A DNA stretch of 64,000 bases from Bacillus infantis NRRL B-14911 (GCF_000473245.1 NC_022524.1:3496501-3560500), one strand, 5' to 3'; positions 10,773-21,201 are shown, numbered from the stretch's first letter. The notes: generated by a model from the sequence alone, not told the origin. Numbers and translations: made by a program.

Positions 10773-11041
10773 AAAAAACTCCATCCGTCAATAAAAGGAC
10801 GAATGGAGCTGATTTCGCGGTACCACCTTTTTTCCGGGCAAGTAATGCAATCCTGCCAGGCGCTTAATCTGATAACGGTTTTCCCGTCTTTCGCTACTGT
10901 GAACACGTTCTGTTCGCGAAAGAAGCTCAAGGGCGACCTTCCAATGATTCTGCCTGGAAAACCTTTCAGCTTGGGGTTTTCCTCTCTTTAGGCAGCTTGC
11001 ACTGTACTCTTCCCTGTCAATGCTTTTCTAATGATATTTAT
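10773..11041 (-). promoter_or_regulatory. T-box leader of valS
   Basis: The conserved T-box sequence AAGGTGGTACCGCG lies at 10816-10829 on the minus strand. It is followed by a terminator hairpin (arms 10779-10789 and 10798-10808) and T6 (10773-10778). Upstream sequence has the usual stem I start (GACAGGGAAGAGTA) and a strong stem II (GCGAAAG arms). A GTC triplet at 10935-10937 is a possible valine specifier, but I did not fold stem I fully. Known T-boxes stabilise an antiterminator when the cognate tRNA is uncharged. Confidence 0.93.
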
Positions 11042-11048
11042 ATATGAT

Positions 11049-11078
11049 ATAGTACCGAATTTCGCGGTTTATAGTCAA
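11049..11078 (-). promoter_or_regulatory. sigA-type promoter of valS
   Basis: TTGACT (11073-11078), an 18-bp spacer and TACTAT (11049-11054) lie just upstream of the T-box leader, predicting a leader of about 320 nt. Confidence 0.7.
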
Positions 11079-11193
11079 TAAGTATCGGCAATATTTTTTA
11101 AAATCATACATCTGCCCGTACGATTCTAAAAAATAGGCACTTAACCTGGGGAAGGGACATAGAATGGTGTAAAAGAGATTAGGGGGAAAACAG

Positions 11194-11385
11194 ATGAAAA
11201 GGAAATTCAATCCTTATACCCTGCCTCCATGGCTGAGGACCTTTAGAAGTGTTTGTGCCCAATTCATAATTCCCTTCTGTGTCTTTCAGGGAATACGGAC
11301 CATTCTCATTCCTACGACCTTCGATGTTCTTTTGCTTTCAGTCTTTATCTTGCTGGCTCTGGCACTCCATCTTGAATTCATTTAG
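11194..11385 (+). CDS. Small membrane protein, 63 residues
   Basis: A short gene divergent from valS, starting at ATG with AGGGGG eight bases upstream. The protein MKRKFNPYTLPPWLR... has a basic amphipathic N-terminus and two hydrophobic segments (about residues 20-38 and 42-60), so it should sit in the membrane with two passes. It ends six bases before the ysxE stop codon on the other strand, with no terminator between. I do not recognise a function; similar small proteins occur at this locus in Bacillaceae. Confidence 0.75.
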   Translation: MKRKFNPYTLPPWLRTFRSVCAQFIIPFCVFQGIRTILIPTTFDVLLLSVFILLALALHLEFI

Positions 11386-11391
11386 GAGCCC

Positions 11392-12462
11392 TCAGGACGA
11401 ATTGTCCGGGGCTCCTTCCTGTTCGGCCTGGGCTTTTGCCGCTTCCTGTGCCTGCTGCTTCTGCCTTTCGATTTCGTCGATCCTCATGACGATGTACTCT
11501 GTATTCTTCAGAAGCCAGAATTGGCGCTGAAACTGCTGGACGAGCTTTCTTTCATCTGCAGAACCGCGGTTCTTATGGTAGTTTTCCGCCTCTCTCAGGA
11601 CAGGGCCCGGGTGGGCAAGATAGCTCTGGAACAAGAGCATTTCATCCTGCTTGAACGGCATATATTTAAAGTAGGTATACAGCCACTCAACCGATTCATC
11701 GCTCCGCTTCGGGTAACTTCTTAAAGAGCGCGACAGAAACGGCAGGAGATCGTGGAGCGGGGAAGCCTGGCGCGATTTTTCAAAGTTGCTGAAATATCCG
11801 TAGCCTCTTTCATCATACAGAAAATGCTCTGTTGAAACTTTTCCATGGATGATGACAGTCCGCGCTTTTTCATCATCCTTCGTTTTTTCATGCCAATCCT
11901 TCAGCTTGCCTTTCGAAAATTTCAGCGCCTGGGTAATATCATGGTAATACAGGCAGAAAAGGAGCTCGAATGGCGCCATATACTGCTTTCTTTCACATTC
12001 ATCAATAAATCCCTCGCAGAATTCTGTCTCCTTCTCCCAGGCGAGCAGGGTCTTTTCATAATGCTCCTGCCGCTCCTCGCTGGTGACATTGACTTCCTTC
12101 AATGACAGTGTGTGCAGCCGTGCCAGTTCCCGGAACATCTGCTGATGGCGTTCAAAACGGTTTTCTTTTTCTTCATTGGCGAGCCATGGCATTAAATAAT
12201 ACAGTTCACTCTCATGAAAAACAGCGTAGCGGCCGTCAGCAGCCGGATAGATCGGCACTATCCGGTTGTAGCCCTTCTGATAAAGGGACTGAACCTGCCT
12301 GATAAAATCGGTCCCATGCTTTGCTTTCAGCTTTTTCAGTGCAAAAACGCCTTTATCGGAATAGATCTTCCTGGTCCTGCCGTAGTCTTCCACAAAGTGG
12401 GGCTGGACGGCATAGTGCTTTAAAATCGGGGAAACCGCTGCTAACCTGTTGCTTCCTTCCAT
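11392..12462 (-). CDS. ysxE: Spore coat-associated kinase-like protein YsxE
   Basis: A member of the CotS/YsxE family of aminoglycoside-phosphotransferase-like proteins linked to the spore coat. Family features seen are an N-terminal lobe with VFALKKLKAKHG and the C-terminal lobe segments VIIHGKVSTEHFLYDE and YFSNFEKSRQASPLHDL, which sit where the kinase HxD and DxD loops would be. The usual HGD..N signature is altered (HGKVSTEHF), so catalysis is doubtful. The start at 12462 (MEGSNRLAAV) gives 356 residues; the frame is open to 12555 but no better ribosome site is visible. It lies downstream of spoVID on the same strand, as in B. subtilis. Confidence 0.85.
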   Translation of the reverse strand: MEGSNRLAAVSPILKHYAVQPHFVEDYGRTRKIYSDKGVFALKKLKAKHGTDFIRQVQSLYQKGYNRIVPIYPAADGRYAVFHESELYYLMPWLANEEKENRFERHQQMFRELARLHTLSLKEVNVTSEERQEHYEKTLLAWEKETEFCEGFIDECERKQYMAPFELLFCLYYHDITQALKFSKGKLKDWHEKTKDDEKARTVIIHGKVSTEHFLYDERGYGYFSNFEKSRQASPLHDLLPFLSRSLRSYPKRSDESVEWLYTYFKYMPFKQDEMLLFQSYLAHPGPVLREAENYHKNRGSADERKLVQQFQRQFWLLKNTEYIVMRIDEIERQKQQAQEAAKAQAEQEGAPDNSS

Positions 12463-12579
12463 ACGCGTATCCCACTTTCTTATTGGCGTAGTGATCCTCC
12501 GGAAATAAAAGAAACAGTTGAACAGGTACCTCCATACCTGCCCAGCCTGTTTCATACATGTCTTATTGCCTGCAGAAGG

Positions 12580-13869
12580 CTATTTCTGATAGGCATGCAC
12601 AGGGACATACAGCACCTGGCCTTCATAAACGTCCTGGTTCAGCTCCAGGTGATTGACTCTCAGCAGCGCCGGAACAGGAACCTCATATCTTTCTGCGATA
12701 ATATCGAGTGTGTCGCCATGCTGGACGATGCACACTTTCATCCTGGCAGACTGCTCTTCTTCCTTTCGGGCCAGAAACTCAGCCAGTGACAAGCTCTTGC
12801 TTTTTTTCTTATTGGCTGCTTTCTTCTTTTTTGGAGCTTGGTCAGAAGAAGATTCACTTTCCTCCTGCTGGGCCTTGAAGCCGGTCAATATTTCTGCCGG
12901 CTGCATTTCCGGCTTTTGGTTACCGGCATAAGTATCTTCTGCTGCCTTTTCACTCCTGAACGTTGCAAAGCTATGGTCAGGCACTTGTTCTGCAGGTTCA
13001 GCATGGTAGGCTGCTTCCGGGACCGGAAGCTCATGATCTTTGATGGTGTCAAAAAACGCTGCCGGCTTTTCTTCTTTTTCAGCCTCCTCCGGCTGCTTTC
13101 TCGCTTCGGCAGTAAAAGGGGCAAACAGATCGGCAGCTTCTGCGTTCTCTGTTTCATCTTCCTCTTCCGCTCCTGCCCCGGCTTTATAAATAGAATCTTT
13201 GAAACCGGCATATTCCGGGAGCTGCACCTCTTCATTGTTCTCTATTATTAACTCTGCCGGCGCTGCCGAACGGAATAAAGGCTCCAGCTCCTTTTCAGTC
13301 TCCTCTTCTGCTGCAAGCAGTGGCTCAAAATGATCCTGCTGCTGCTCCTCTACCTGAGCTTCTGCCTCAGCTTCCTCTTCTTCCGGCCTTTCATCGTGTT
13401 CCTGTGCTGCATCTTCCTCATCATACTCCGCGGCAGGATGCTGCTGTTCCCCGTAGAGCCCGGTGATGGTCAGATCTGCTGTCAGCCTCATGCAGCTTCT
13501 TTCCTGGAATTGATAGTCAAAAGAATCAATATAGACATCCAAATCATAGACGCTTCCTATCCTATTATTCGGAATGGTTATATCAACAGGAAAATGGTGA
13601 GAAAATTCACAGATCCCCCCTTCCCTCTCTTCAACGGATTGAATGAATTTCGGGCTGGCAAAAGATTCTTCCAGTTCACCTTCTTCATTTTTCCGGTACT
13701 CCCCGGCCAGCTTCAGCGATCCTTGAATCGATACATATTGTTCATGTTCCTGGATGGTTATATTCGGATCAAGCGAAATAGAAACAAGCTCAGATACTTC
13801 CTGTCCTTTTTGGAACCAGACGGATTCTTCTAAAGAAAAGCGCAGGCATGATTGATCTTCCTGGGACAA
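12580..13869 (-). CDS. spoVID: Stage VI sporulation protein D (coat encasement)
   Basis: SpoVID localises on the forespore surface and drives spore coat encasement. The N-terminal domain (LRFSLEESVWFQKGQEVSEL) is the conserved family part, the middle is a long acidic Glu/Ala-rich low-complexity region, and a LysM domain (about residues 375-425, IVQHGDTLDIIAERYEV) closes the protein. AAAGGAGG stands seven bases before a TTG codon at 13869, so TTG is taken as the start (429 residues); the ATG at 13896 has no ribosome site. It probably forms an operon with ysxE. SigE control is known in B. subtilis, but I could not assign a convincing sigE promoter here. Confidence 0.92.
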   Translation of the reverse strand: MSQEDQSCLRFSLEESVWFQKGQEVSELVSISLDPNITIQEHEQYVSIQGSLKLAGEYRKNEEGELEESFASPKFIQSVEEREGGICEFSHHFPVDITIPNNRIGSVYDLDVYIDSFDYQFQERSCMRLTADLTITGLYGEQQHPAAEYDEEDAAQEHDERPEEEEAEAEAQVEEQQQDHFEPLLAAEEETEKELEPLFRSAAPAELIIENNEEVQLPEYAGFKDSIYKAGAGAEEEDETENAEAADLFAPFTAEARKQPEEAEKEEKPAAFFDTIKDHELPVPEAAYHAEPAEQVPDHSFATFRSEKAAEDTYAGNQKPEMQPAEILTGFKAQQEESESSSDQAPKKKKAANKKKSKSLSLAEFLARKEEEQSARMKVCIVQHGDTLDIIAERYEVPVPALLRVNHLELNQDVYEGQVLYVPVHAYQK

Positions 13870-14033
13870 AGCGACTCCTCCTTTCAGCTCTTTCACGTAT
13901 AATCACTATGTCATTATCACTCTATGAACGGCTGATAGTAATTATGATTAGATTGTGAAAAGTTATGGAGCGCAGGAGAGTAGGGGGTGAATATTAATGA
14001 GGCAATGAGGGGGGATTCGTGTATAAGGACACA

Positions 14034-14063
14034 CACAAAAACAGGCCGGAGTTAACCGGCCTG
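14034..14063 (-). terminator. Intrinsic terminator of the hemAXCDBL operon
   Basis: CAGGCCGG (14042-14049) and CCGGCCTG (14056-14063) form a GC-rich stem followed by T-rich sequence on the minus strand, just after the hemL stop. Confidence 0.9.
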
Positions 14064-14069
14064 CTTCCA

Positions 14070-15359
14070 TCAGCCTTTCAGCTTGGAAAATGCAAGCTCG
14101 GCTGCGTTCAATGTTTTTTCAATATCTTCATCCGTATGGGCGGTTGATAAAAATAATCCCTCGAATTGCGATGGAGGCAGGAAGACTCCTTCATTCGCCA
14201 TTTCACGGTAATAAGAAGCAAAATAGTCCAGGTTGGAGGTTTTCGCTTTTTCATAATTGATGACTTCTTCGTTTGTAAAGAAGAAACCGATCATTGAACC
14301 TGCACGGTTGACCGTCAGCGGGATATCATGCTTTTTCGCTGCTGCATAAAGGCCTTCTTCCAGCCTGTCAGCCTTCCGTTCGAATTCTTTGTACGATTCA
14401 GGAGTGAGCTGGCTCAGCGTTTCGTATCCGGCAGTCATGGCCAGCGGATTGCCTGAAAGTGTTCCTGCCTGATAGATCGGGCCGCTCGGGGCGATTCTCT
14501 CCATGATTTCCGCTTTGCCGCCATAGGCGCCTACAGGCAGGCCGCCGCCGATTACTTTGCCGAGGCAGGTAATGTCAGGGGTAACGCCGTAATAGCCTTG
14601 AGCGCAATGATAGCCGACACGGAAGCCTGTCATGACTTCGTCAAAAATCAGGAGCGTCCCATATTCACTCGTTATGTCCCTTAATGCTTCAAGGAATCCT
14701 GGAAGAGGAGGGACAACCCCCATATTGCCGGCAACAGGTTCTACGATGACCCCGGCAATATCTTCGCCGAATTGCTCAAAAGCATATTTTACACTTTCCA
14801 TATCATTGTAAGGCACAGTAATTGTGTTCTTCGCAACGCCTTCAGGCACCCCCGGGCTGTCGGGAAGGCCGAGTGTGGCAACACCTGAGCCTGCTTTGAT
14901 CAGGAGGGAATCGCCATGGCCATGGTAACAGCCTTCAAATTTAAGGATTTTGTTGCGCCCTGTATATCCGCGGGCAAGGCGCAGGGCGCTCATTGTCGCC
15001 TCTGTACCTGAAGAAACCATCCTGACGATCTCGATGGACGGCACCCGCTCAATCACAAGCTTGGCCAGCTCATTTTCGGCAATGGTCGGAGCGCCGAAGC
15101 TTGTGCCAAGTTCCGCGATTTTCTTGATCCCTTCCACTACCCTGTCATTCGTGTGCCCAAGGATTAACGGCCCCCAGGAAAGCACATAATCGATATATTC
15201 ATTGCCGTCAATATCATAGATCTTCGAGCCTTTTCCCCGCTCCATGAAGATAGGATCCATATTGACCGATTTAAAGGCACGGACCGGGCTGTTGACGCCG
15301 CCTGGCATCAGCGATTTCGCTTCATTATAGGCTTCGGCCGATTTAGTATAAGAACGCAT
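14070..15359 (-). CDS. hemL: Glutamate-1-semialdehyde 2,1-aminomutase
   Basis: Converts glutamate-1-semialdehyde to 5-aminolevulinate with PLP. The Schiff-base lysine is in [14 protein letters not shown], and the preceding FDEVMTGFR segment holds the Asp that contacts the PLP ring nitrogen. The ATG at 15359 (MRSYTKSAE) has GAGGG upstream and gives 429 residues, the usual length; the frame runs ten codons further without a ribosome site. It is the last gene of the heme operon, 56 bp after hemB. Confidence 0.97.
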   Translation of the reverse strand: MRSYTKSAEAYNEAKSLMPGGVNSPVRAFKSVNMDPIFMERGKGSKIYDIDGNEYIDYVLSWGPLILGHTNDRVVEGIKKIAELGTSFGAPTIAENELAKLVIERVPSIEIVRMVSSGTEATMSALRLARGYTGRNKILKFEGCYHGHGDSLLIKAGSGVATLGLPDSPGVPEGVAKNTITVPYNDMESVKYAFEQFGEDIAGVIVEPVAGNMGVVPPLPGFLEALRDITSEYGTLLIFDEVMTGFRVGYHCAQGYYGVTPDITCLGKVIGGGLPVGAYGGKAEIMERIAPSGPIYQAGTLSGNPLAMTAGYETLSQLTPESYKEFERKADRLEEGLYAAAKKHDIPLTVNRAGSMIGFFFTNEEVINYEKAKTSNLDYFASYYREMANEGVFLPPSQFEGLFLSTAHTDEDIEKTLNAAELAFSKLKG

Positions 15360-15415
15360 GCTTTTCCCTCTTTTCTTCTTTTTAATCATTCAAGAATAGG
15401 ATGGCTTTACTGGCA

Positions 15416-16396
15416 TTACTGCTGTTCTTTAATCCATCTTGCAGCATCTTTGGCATGGTAGGTGATGATTAAATCTGAACCGGCACGCTTCATCCCGGTC
15501 AGCATCTCCATTACAATGTTTTTCTCGTCGATCCAGCCATTTTGCGCTGCCGCTTTCACCATTGAATATTCGCCGCTCACATTATAGATGACCATTGGCA
15601 GGTTCACTGCATTTTTCACGTCTCTTACAATATCCAGATAAGGCATTCCAGGCTTTACAATCAGGAAGTCTGCACCTTCTGCAAGATCAGCTTCTGCTTC
15701 CCTGAGTGCCTCCATGCGGTTGGCAGGGTCCATCTGATAAGCTTTCCGGTCGCCAAATTGAGGCGTGCTGCCGGCTGCATCACGGAATGGGCCGTAGAAT
15801 GCTGAAGAATATTTGACTGCGTAAGACATGACCGGCACATCCTGGAAGCCTGCCTCATCCAGTCCGGCCCTGATGGCTGCAACAAATCCATCCATCATAT
15901 TGGAAGGGGCGATGATATCAGCGCCTGCTTTCGCCTGGCTGACTGCAGTCTGGACAAGGAGCTCAAGGGACGCGTCGTTCAGGACTTTTCCATCCTCTAT
16001 CAGCCCGCAATGCCCATGGCTTGTATATTCGCACAGGCAGGTATCGGCGATGATGACCACCTCAGGAAATTTGGACTTGATCAGTCTCGTTGCCTCCTGG
16101 ACAATACCGTGATCGTGATAAGCCTGCTGGCCGCATTCGTCTTTTTCGAGCGGAATTCCGAATAAGAGGACTGATTTGATCCCTAATGATACAACCTCTT
16201 CCATTTCTTCCTCAATGCGGTCAAGGGAAAGGTTATACTGGCCAGGCATAGAAGGGATTTCCCTTTTAATATTTTCTCCTTCTGCGGCGAATATCGGATA
16301 AATCAAGTCTTCAATACGAAGATGATTTTCCCTTACAAGCGCTCTCATACTGGCTGTCTGCCGTAAACGGCGGTATCTTTTGAACTGCATATCCAT
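15416..16396 (-). CDS. hemB: Delta-aminolevulinic acid dehydratase (porphobilinogen synthase)
   Basis: Condenses two 5-aminolevulinate molecules to porphobilinogen. The zinc-binding cysteines are in [15 protein letters not shown], and the two active-site lysines lie in [14 protein letters not shown] and LIVKPGMPY. The protein has 326 residues, normal length. AGGAGG seven bases before the ATG is encoded by the last codons of hemD, and hemD ends one base before this start, indicating translational coupling. Confidence 0.97.
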   Translation of the reverse strand: MDMQFKRYRRLRQTASMRALVRENHLRIEDLIYPIFAAEGENIKREIPSMPGQYNLSLDRIEEEMEEVVSLGIKSVLLFGIPLEKDECGQQAYHDHGIVQEATRLIKSKFPEVVIIADTCLCEYTSHGHCGLIEDGKVLNDASLELLVQTAVSQAKAGADIIAPSNMMDGFVAAIRAGLDEAGFQDVPVMSYAVKYSSAFYGPFRDAAGSTPQFGDRKAYQMDPANRMEALREAEADLAEGADFLIVKPGMPYLDIVRDVKNAVNLPMVIYNVSGEYSMVKAAAQNGWIDEKNIVMEMLTGMKRAGSDLIITYHAKDAARWIKEQQ

Positions 16397-16397
16397 T

Positions 16398-17177
16398 TCA
16401 TTTCCTCCTCTGATTCAATTCAGCTGCTATGCTTTTTGCCAAATCTTCAATCGTATATCCGGCAGGGACCACATGGACACCAAGCCCCAGTTCTTCCGCT
16501 CTTTTCTGAGTAACAGGGCCGATGCAGGCCACAAGGCAGCCTTTGATAGCTGCTTCAGCACCCGTCTTGCGGACAATCTCCATAAAATGCTCTACAGTCG
16601 ACGGGCTGGTGAAGGCCAGCACATCCAACGATCCATTTTTCAGCATGACTGCGAGCTTTTCTCCGCTATCTTCAGGAAATCCGGTTTCATATATAATGAT
16701 TTCCTGCGGCTCTGCCCCTGCCCTTTTAAGCTCGTCTGCAATATAGCTTCTTGCTTTATTCCCTTTGGGGATCAGCACCTTCATGCCTTTTTCGACAAAG
16801 GGAAGGAACTCATCAATAAATCCTTCTGCAGCAAATTCCTCCGGAGTAAAGCTGACAGCAAGCCCTGACTCCTCTGCGGCCCTCTCTGTTTTTGTGCCAA
16901 TGGCCGCAATCTTGGGAAAAACGGCATTTCTGCCGGCAAAGGATATAAAAGTTTCAAGGGCATTTTTGCTGGTAAAAATGACCCAATCGTATGTAGGAAG
17001 CTCCCTGACAGCATGAAGGATTTCTTCTGTTACCTCTGCCGGCCTGAAAGCAAGCAGCGGTATTTCCACTGGTATGCCGCCATAGCTGCGGATCAGCTCA
17101 GAAAAAGGTCCGGCCTGATCCTTCCCCCTGGGTACAAGCACTTTTTTGCCTGCAAGGGGAAGGCTCTCCCCGGTCAT
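16398..17177 (-). CDS. hemD: Uroporphyrinogen-III synthase
   Basis: Cyclises hydroxymethylbilane to uroporphyrinogen III with inversion of ring D. The 259-residue sequence has the low-conservation two-lobed fold of the family, with typical segments such as [34 protein letters not shown] and [14 protein letters not shown]. The start ATG overlaps the hemC stop by four bases (ATGA), so the two are translationally coupled. Confidence 0.96.
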   Translation of the reverse strand: MTGESLPLAGKKVLVPRGKDQAGPFSELIRSYGGIPVEIPLLAFRPAEVTEEILHAVRELPTYDWVIFTSKNALETFISFAGRNAVFPKIAAIGTKTERAAEESGLAVSFTPEEFAAEGFIDEFLPFVEKGMKVLIPKGNKARSYIADELKRAGAEPQEIIIYETGFPEDSGEKLAVMLKNGSLDVLAFTSPSTVEHFMEIVRKTGAEAAIKGCLVACIGPVTQKRAEELGLGVHVVPAGYTIEDLAKSIAAELNQRRK

Positions 17178-18109
17178 TCTCCGTCAAGCTCCTTTTTTAC
17201 ATCATCAATAAGCTTTTTGGCGCCTTTTTCAATCAGCTTTTCCGCAGTTCTCAGGCCCACTTCTACAGGATCAGCTCCAGTCACTTTTTCTTTATAAATC
17301 GTTTTTCCGTCCGGTGAAGCCACAAGACCTGTAAGCTCAATTTCATCCTTCTCATTCAGCACAGCATATCCTGCAATAGGAACCTGGCATCCGCCCTCCA
17401 TTTTATGAAGGAATGCACGCTCGGCACGGACTGTCTGGTTTGTTGTCCCGCAAGTGAACTTGCTCAGCAGCTCAAGCAGCTCCTTATCGCTCTCGCGGCA
17501 CTCAATGGACAATGCCCCCTGGCCAACGGCCGGCAGGCAGACTTCCGGCTCAAGGAATTCCGAAACAGTATCAGTTGTCCATCCCATTCTTGACAGACCT
17601 GCTGCAGCGAGAATGATGGCATCATACTCCTCTGTTTCAAGCTTTGCGAGCCTCGTATCAATATTGCCCCTGATCCATTTGATTTCAAGATCCGGGCGCT
17701 TTGCAAGCAGCTGTGCGCCTCTTCGCAGGCTGCTTGTGCCGACAACCGCTCCCGGCTTAAGCTGATCCAGTGTCTGATGCCCTTTTGAAATCAATGCATC
17801 ACGGTGATCCTCCCTTTCAGGAATAGAGCCTATCACAAGGCCTTCCGGCAGGACAGCGGGCATATCCTTCATGCTGTGGACTGCCATGTCGATTTCTTCA
17901 TCAAGCATAGCCTGCTCGATTTCTTTTACAAATAAGCCTTTTCCGCCAACCTTGGATAAGGTCACATCAAGGATCTGATCTCCTTTTGTCACGATTTCTT
18001 TCACTTCAAACTCGAAAGAATCGTCTATCTTCTTCAACTGGTCCATCACCCAGTTGGTCTGTGTTAATGCAAGCTTGCTGCGCCTAGAACCGACTATAAT
18101 TTTTCTCAT
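17174..18109 (-). CDS. hemC: Porphobilinogen deaminase (hydroxymethylbilane synthase)
   Basis: Polymerises four porphobilinogens into hydroxymethylbilane using a dipyrromethane cofactor. Seen are the N-terminal [13 protein letters not shown], the catalytic aspartate region [12 protein letters not shown], and the cofactor-binding cysteine in [10 protein letters not shown]. The 311 residues fit the family. It lies between hemX and hemD in the operon. Confidence 0.97.
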   Translation of the reverse strand: MRKIIVGSRRSKLALTQTNWVMDQLKKIDDSFEFEVKEIVTKGDQILDVTLSKVGGKGLFVKEIEQAMLDEEIDMAVHSMKDMPAVLPEGLVIGSIPEREDHRDALISKGHQTLDQLKPGAVVGTSSLRRGAQLLAKRPDLEIKWIRGNIDTRLAKLETEEYDAIILAAAGLSRMGWTTDTVSEFLEPEVCLPAVGQGALSIECRESDKELLELLSKFTCGTTNQTVRAERAFLHKMEGGCQVPIAGYAVLNEKDEIELTGLVASPDGKTIYKEKVTGADPVEVGLRTAEKLIEKGAKKLIDDVKKELDGE

Positions 18110-18125
18110 GACAGCCTCCTATGTA

Positions 18126-18152
18126 TAGGGGGCAAGGCTTTTGCCAAGCCCC
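18126..18152 (-). other. Stem-loop between hemX and hemC
   Basis: GGGGGC and GCCCCC form the outer stem, with an AA/AA internal loop and an inner GGC/GCC stem capped by TTTT. No T-run follows, so it may be an mRNA processing or stability element inside the hem operon. Confidence 0.4.
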
Positions 18153-18168
18153 CTGATATAAATCATTA

Positions 18169-19002
18169 TTATGAGCTCCAGAAGTGGAAGGATGAAAGCC
18201 TTCCAAACAGGAAAAAGTTGATAAGTACAATTAAAAAGGATGCGAGATTCCACAGGGCCAGCGATTTGCCTGAAAAGCCCCTTGCCACCCTCACATACAG
18301 GTATACGCTGTATACGCCAAGCACGATGAATGAGCCAATGACTTTCGCATCATACCAATGCATATCTGGTACCTTGATATAAGCCCATTGCGTCCCGAGG
18401 ATCAGGCTTATAATCAGCATCGGTACACCGATTACATTTAATACATATGACATATGCTCAAGCTTTGACAAATCTGCAATTCTCAGGAGCCTGGATCCCC
18501 ATTTTTTCCTCTTTAGCAGGTCATACTGAATAAGATACAGCAAAGAGAAGACAAATGACAGTGAAAAGGCGCCATATGAAAGGATTGCGACTGTTATGTG
18601 GATCAGGAGCAATTCCGAGACGAGCTGCTGGGCCATGACTTCAGATTCGTACTGAACGGGTGCAAAAGTGTGGATGGCCATGATGACAAAGCCGAGCACA
18701 TTAGTGAAAAAGACGATAAAATCCACTCTCAGAAGGCGGTTGATTCCGAGCGAAAGAGTGATAAGCACCCAGGCATAAAAATATAGCCCTTCAAATATAG
18801 TCAGCACCGGAAAACGCCCTGTATTTTTCATGTACAAAAACAGAAAAACAGTCTGCAGAATCCACACAAATGCAAGTAACCAGAAGGCAACCCTGTTGGC
18901 CTTCCGGTTATTGTGAAGAAAGTCGATGAAGTATAAAAGCACGCATAAAGCATACAGAACGACTGTTAACTCATGCAGCCTTGTCATATAGATGTCAAAC
19001 AT
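18169..19002 (-). CDS. hemX: HemX, CcsA-like membrane protein
   Basis: A polytopic membrane protein of 277 residues with about eight hydrophobic segments, related to the cytochrome c assembly CcsA/CcmC family. Family histidines are visible in AIHTFAP and ELLLIHITVA, and the WAYIK segment follows. In B. subtilis HemX lowers the cellular amount of HemA, and the position between hemA and hemC is conserved. It starts 15 bp after the hemA stop with GGGG as ribosome site. Confidence 0.93.
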   Translation of the reverse strand: MFDIYMTRLHELTVVLYALCVLLYFIDFLHNNRKANRVAFWLLAFVWILQTVFLFLYMKNTGRFPVLTIFEGLYFYAWVLITLSLGINRLLRVDFIVFFTNVLGFVIMAIHTFAPVQYESEVMAQQLVSELLLIHITVAILSYGAFSLSFVFSLLYLIQYDLLKRKKWGSRLLRIADLSKLEHMSYVLNVIGVPMLIISLILGTQWAYIKVPDMHWYDAKVIGSFIVLGVYSVYLYVRVARGFSGKSLALWNLASFLIVLINFFLFGRLSSFHFWSS

Positions 19003-19017
19003 TGCCCAGAACCCCGC

Positions 19018-20367
19018 TTATGACTGAAAAGAAGGCACGGCCGGCTTTACTGCTGCCCGCATTGGTTCTGCTGCCTTCACTTCATCATCATGTTCTGCAA
19101 CAAGGTCTTCTATATTGAAGATTTTCACAAATAAATCCAGCGCTTTATCGGCATCAGCCTGTGCAGCCATTTCCTTGGCCTGCAGGATTGGGTCTTTCAG
19201 CATCTGGTTGATGATGCTCTTCGTGTGTTTGTTCAACACTTTTTTGTCGCGCTCACTGAGATGAGGCAGTTTTCTTTCAATGCTGTTCATGGTTTCGGAC
19301 TGGATGGCCAAAGCTTTCTCACGCAGGGCGGAAATGACCGGAACAACCCCAAGGAGGTTGAGCCACTGCTTGAATTCCACAATCTCGCCTTCAATCAGCA
19401 TCATGATAGCTGCTGCCGCTTTTTTGCGTTCCTGGAGATTGGCTTCTACAATGCCTTCCAGATCGTCAATATCATAAAGGAATACGCTGTCCAGCTCAGA
19501 AAGCTTAGGATCAAGATCGCGTGGCACGGCAATATCCACCATAAAGAGCGGTTTGCCTTTGCGCATCTTCTCTACATGGACCATCATCTCTTTCGTAATG
19601 ACGAATTCCTTTGCACCTGTAGAGCTGATCAGGATATCAGCTTCCATTAAAGCGCACTGCAGCTCCTGGAGGGTCTTGGCTTCACCGTGGAAGCGGCTCG
19701 CCAGATCCTGGGCCTTTTCAAATGTGCGGTTGATGACAGTCACCTTGCTTGCCCCATTGGCATGCAGGTTCTGAATGGCCAGCTCTCCCATTTTCCCTGC
19801 TCCAAGGACAAGGACATGCTTCCGGTCAAGAGATCCGAATATCTTTTTAGCCAGCTCGACGGCAGCATAACTGACCGAAACCGCATTTGCGCCAATTTCA
19901 GTTTCAGAATGGGCCTTCTTGGCCAATGTAACAGCCTGCTTGAAAAGCTGATTAAATACAGTGCCTGTCGCCTGCTTTTCCTGTGAAGCCAGGAAGCTAG
20001 TACGCACTTGTCCAAGAATCTGTGTTTCGCCAAGAACCATGGAGTCCAAACCGCAGGCAACTTTAAACAGATGCTCTACAGCACCGTCCTGTTCGTAAAC
20101 AAACAGATACGGAGAGAATTCTTCATGGGCCATATCAAACCACTCAGACAAAAATTCTTTTATATAATAGCGGCCGGTATGAAGCTGATCGACCACTGCG
20201 TATATTTCAGTGCGGTTGCAAGTAGAAAGGATAACATTTTCCAAGACGCTCTTTTTGCTGTTCAATGCCATCATGGCATCCCCCAGAGAGTCCGGATTGA
20301 ATGTCAAACGCTCGCGGATTTCGACAGGGGCAGTTTTATAATTAAGACCTGCTACAATAATATGCAT
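19018..20367 (-). CDS. hemA: Glutamyl-tRNA reductase
   Basis: Reduces glutamyl-tRNA to glutamate-1-semialdehyde with NADPH, the committed heme step. The catalytic cysteine is in [11 protein letters not shown] (about residue 50), the Rossmann motif is [11 protein letters not shown], and the C-terminal helical dimerisation domain follows. The start at 20367 ([14 protein letters not shown]) matches the family N-terminus; the upstream open part to 20403 is leader. It is the first gene of hemAXCDBL. A PerR-like site overlaps the putative -10. Confidence 0.96.
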   Translation of the reverse strand: MHIIVAGLNYKTAPVEIRERLTFNPDSLGDAMMALNSKKSVLENVILSTCNRTEIYAVVDQLHTGRYYIKEFLSEWFDMAHEEFSPYLFVYEQDGAVEHLFKVACGLDSMVLGETQILGQVRTSFLASQEKQATGTVFNQLFKQAVTLAKKAHSETEIGANAVSVSYAAVELAKKIFGSLDRKHVLVLGAGKMGELAIQNLHANGASKVTVINRTFEKAQDLASRFHGEAKTLQELQCALMEADILISSTGAKEFVITKEMMVHVEKMRKGKPLFMVDIAVPRDLDPKLSELDSVFLYDIDDLEGIVEANLQERKKAAAAIMMLIEGEIVEFKQWLNLLGVVPVISALREKALAIQSETMNSIERKLPHLSERDKKVLNKHTKSIINQMLKDPILQAKEMAAQADADKALDLFVKIFNIEDLVAEHDDEVKAAEPMRAAVKPAVPSFQS

Positions 20368-20402
20368 AAAGTGTTTGCACCCCCAGCTAAGTACGTCATT
20401 CA

Positions 20403-20417
20403 ATACTATAATTATAA
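20403..20417 (-). promoter_or_regulatory. Possible -10 and PerR-like box of hemA
   Basis: TATAAT on the minus strand (20411-20416) lies within a 15-bp sequence matching 11 of 14 specified bases of the Per box TTATAATNATTATAA, with one half perfect. PerR control of hemA is known in B. subtilis. The -35 is not obvious. Confidence 0.4.
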
Positions 20418-20626
20418 CATTTTTTTCGTGTGAAATTGTGAACAGATAATGAACTCATATGGTAATATAAATGATTGAAAGGTGCTCTTGCTGCATGGCT
20501 CAAAAGAAGCCTGCAGGAGCAGAAAGCCTTAGCCCAAATTACATATATCGACAAAAAGGCTTACTTATGTACAGTACCAAAAATAAAGCCTGGATTCAAG
20601 TGAACCTTACTGGAAGTGGTGTAAAA

Positions 20627-21112
20627 ATGAAAAACCAGCGGATTTTCCCAGGAATCATCCTTATAGGCTTCGGTGCCTATTTCCTGATGCAGCGCTCAAA
20701 CGTACAATTATTCCAGGATTTCTATTCCTGGCCGACACTATTATTGATCGTCGGTATTGCTTTTCTATTCCAGGGATACGGAGCCAGAGATTATGAAGCG
20801 ATCCTTCCCGGCGTCATCCTGGCAGGGTTTGGATTGCACTTCCATATTGTAAGCCGGCTCGAAGTGTGGCCTGACCATATCGGCACCTTCATCCTGATCA
20901 TCGCCCTCGGGTTCCTGCTCAGAGCCCAAAAGACGGGGGCAGGCTTTGTCCAGGGGCTGCTTTTCCTGTCCATCAGCATCCTGCTTCTATTCAATGACAA
21001 AGCAGAAAACATTTTAGGACCATTGGGGCCGGGCCTATCATCCATCTTAAGATTCTGGCCGGCTGCACTTGTGCTGGTAGGCCTGTACCTGCTGTTATCA
21101 AAGAAAAAGTAG
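20627..21112 (+). CDS. ysxD: Four-segment membrane protein YsxD
   Basis: 161 residues with about five hydrophobic stretches (IFPGIILIGFGAYFL, WPTLLLIVGIAFL, ILPGVILAGFGLHF, IGTFILIIALGFLL and the C-terminal WPAALVLVGLYLLL), resembling the transmembrane repeats of LiaI/LiaF-type proteins. The ATG at 20627 has GGAAGTGGTG upstream; the frame runs further back to 20471 but that part is not hydrophobic and lacks a clear ribosome site. It is divergent from hemA and convergent with the ABC transporter. The position matches ysxD in B. subtilis; function unknown. Confidence 0.75.
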   Translation: MKNQRIFPGIILIGFGAYFLMQRSNVQLFQDFYSWPTLLLIVGIAFLFQGYGARDYEAILPGVILAGFGLHFHIVSRLEVWPDHIGTFILIIALGFLLRAQKTGAGFVQGLLFLSISILLLFNDKAENILGPLGPGLSSILRFWPAALVLVGLYLLLSKKK

Positions 21113-21141
21113 GCTTATACTGCCTATCATTCCACACTTGC

Positions 21142-21179
21142 ACAAAGATAAAACACCCGTCCGGGTGTTTTATCTTTGT
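21142..21179. terminator. Bidirectional intrinsic terminator
   Basis: A perfect 17-bp inverted repeat (21142-21158 and 21163-21179) with a GTCC loop and A/T-rich outer ends sits between two convergent genes. Confidence 0.9.
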
Positions 21180-21201
21180 TTATTCAAAAATCTCCACTGC
21201 C

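Noticed and set aside
10721-10930. N-terminal extension of valS by 70 residues
   Set aside because: The extra reading frame translates the T-box leader, including its conserved AAGGTGGTACCGCG sequence and terminator; the true start has its own ribosome site at 10720.
12463-12555. Extended start of ysxE at 12555
   Set aside because: No better ribosome site and the extra 31 residues are not typical of the family; left as a possible alternative.
20471-20626. 52-residue N-terminal extension of ysxD
   Set aside because: The extension is not hydrophobic, has no family resemblance and lacks a convincing ribosome site; the ATG at 20627 has one.
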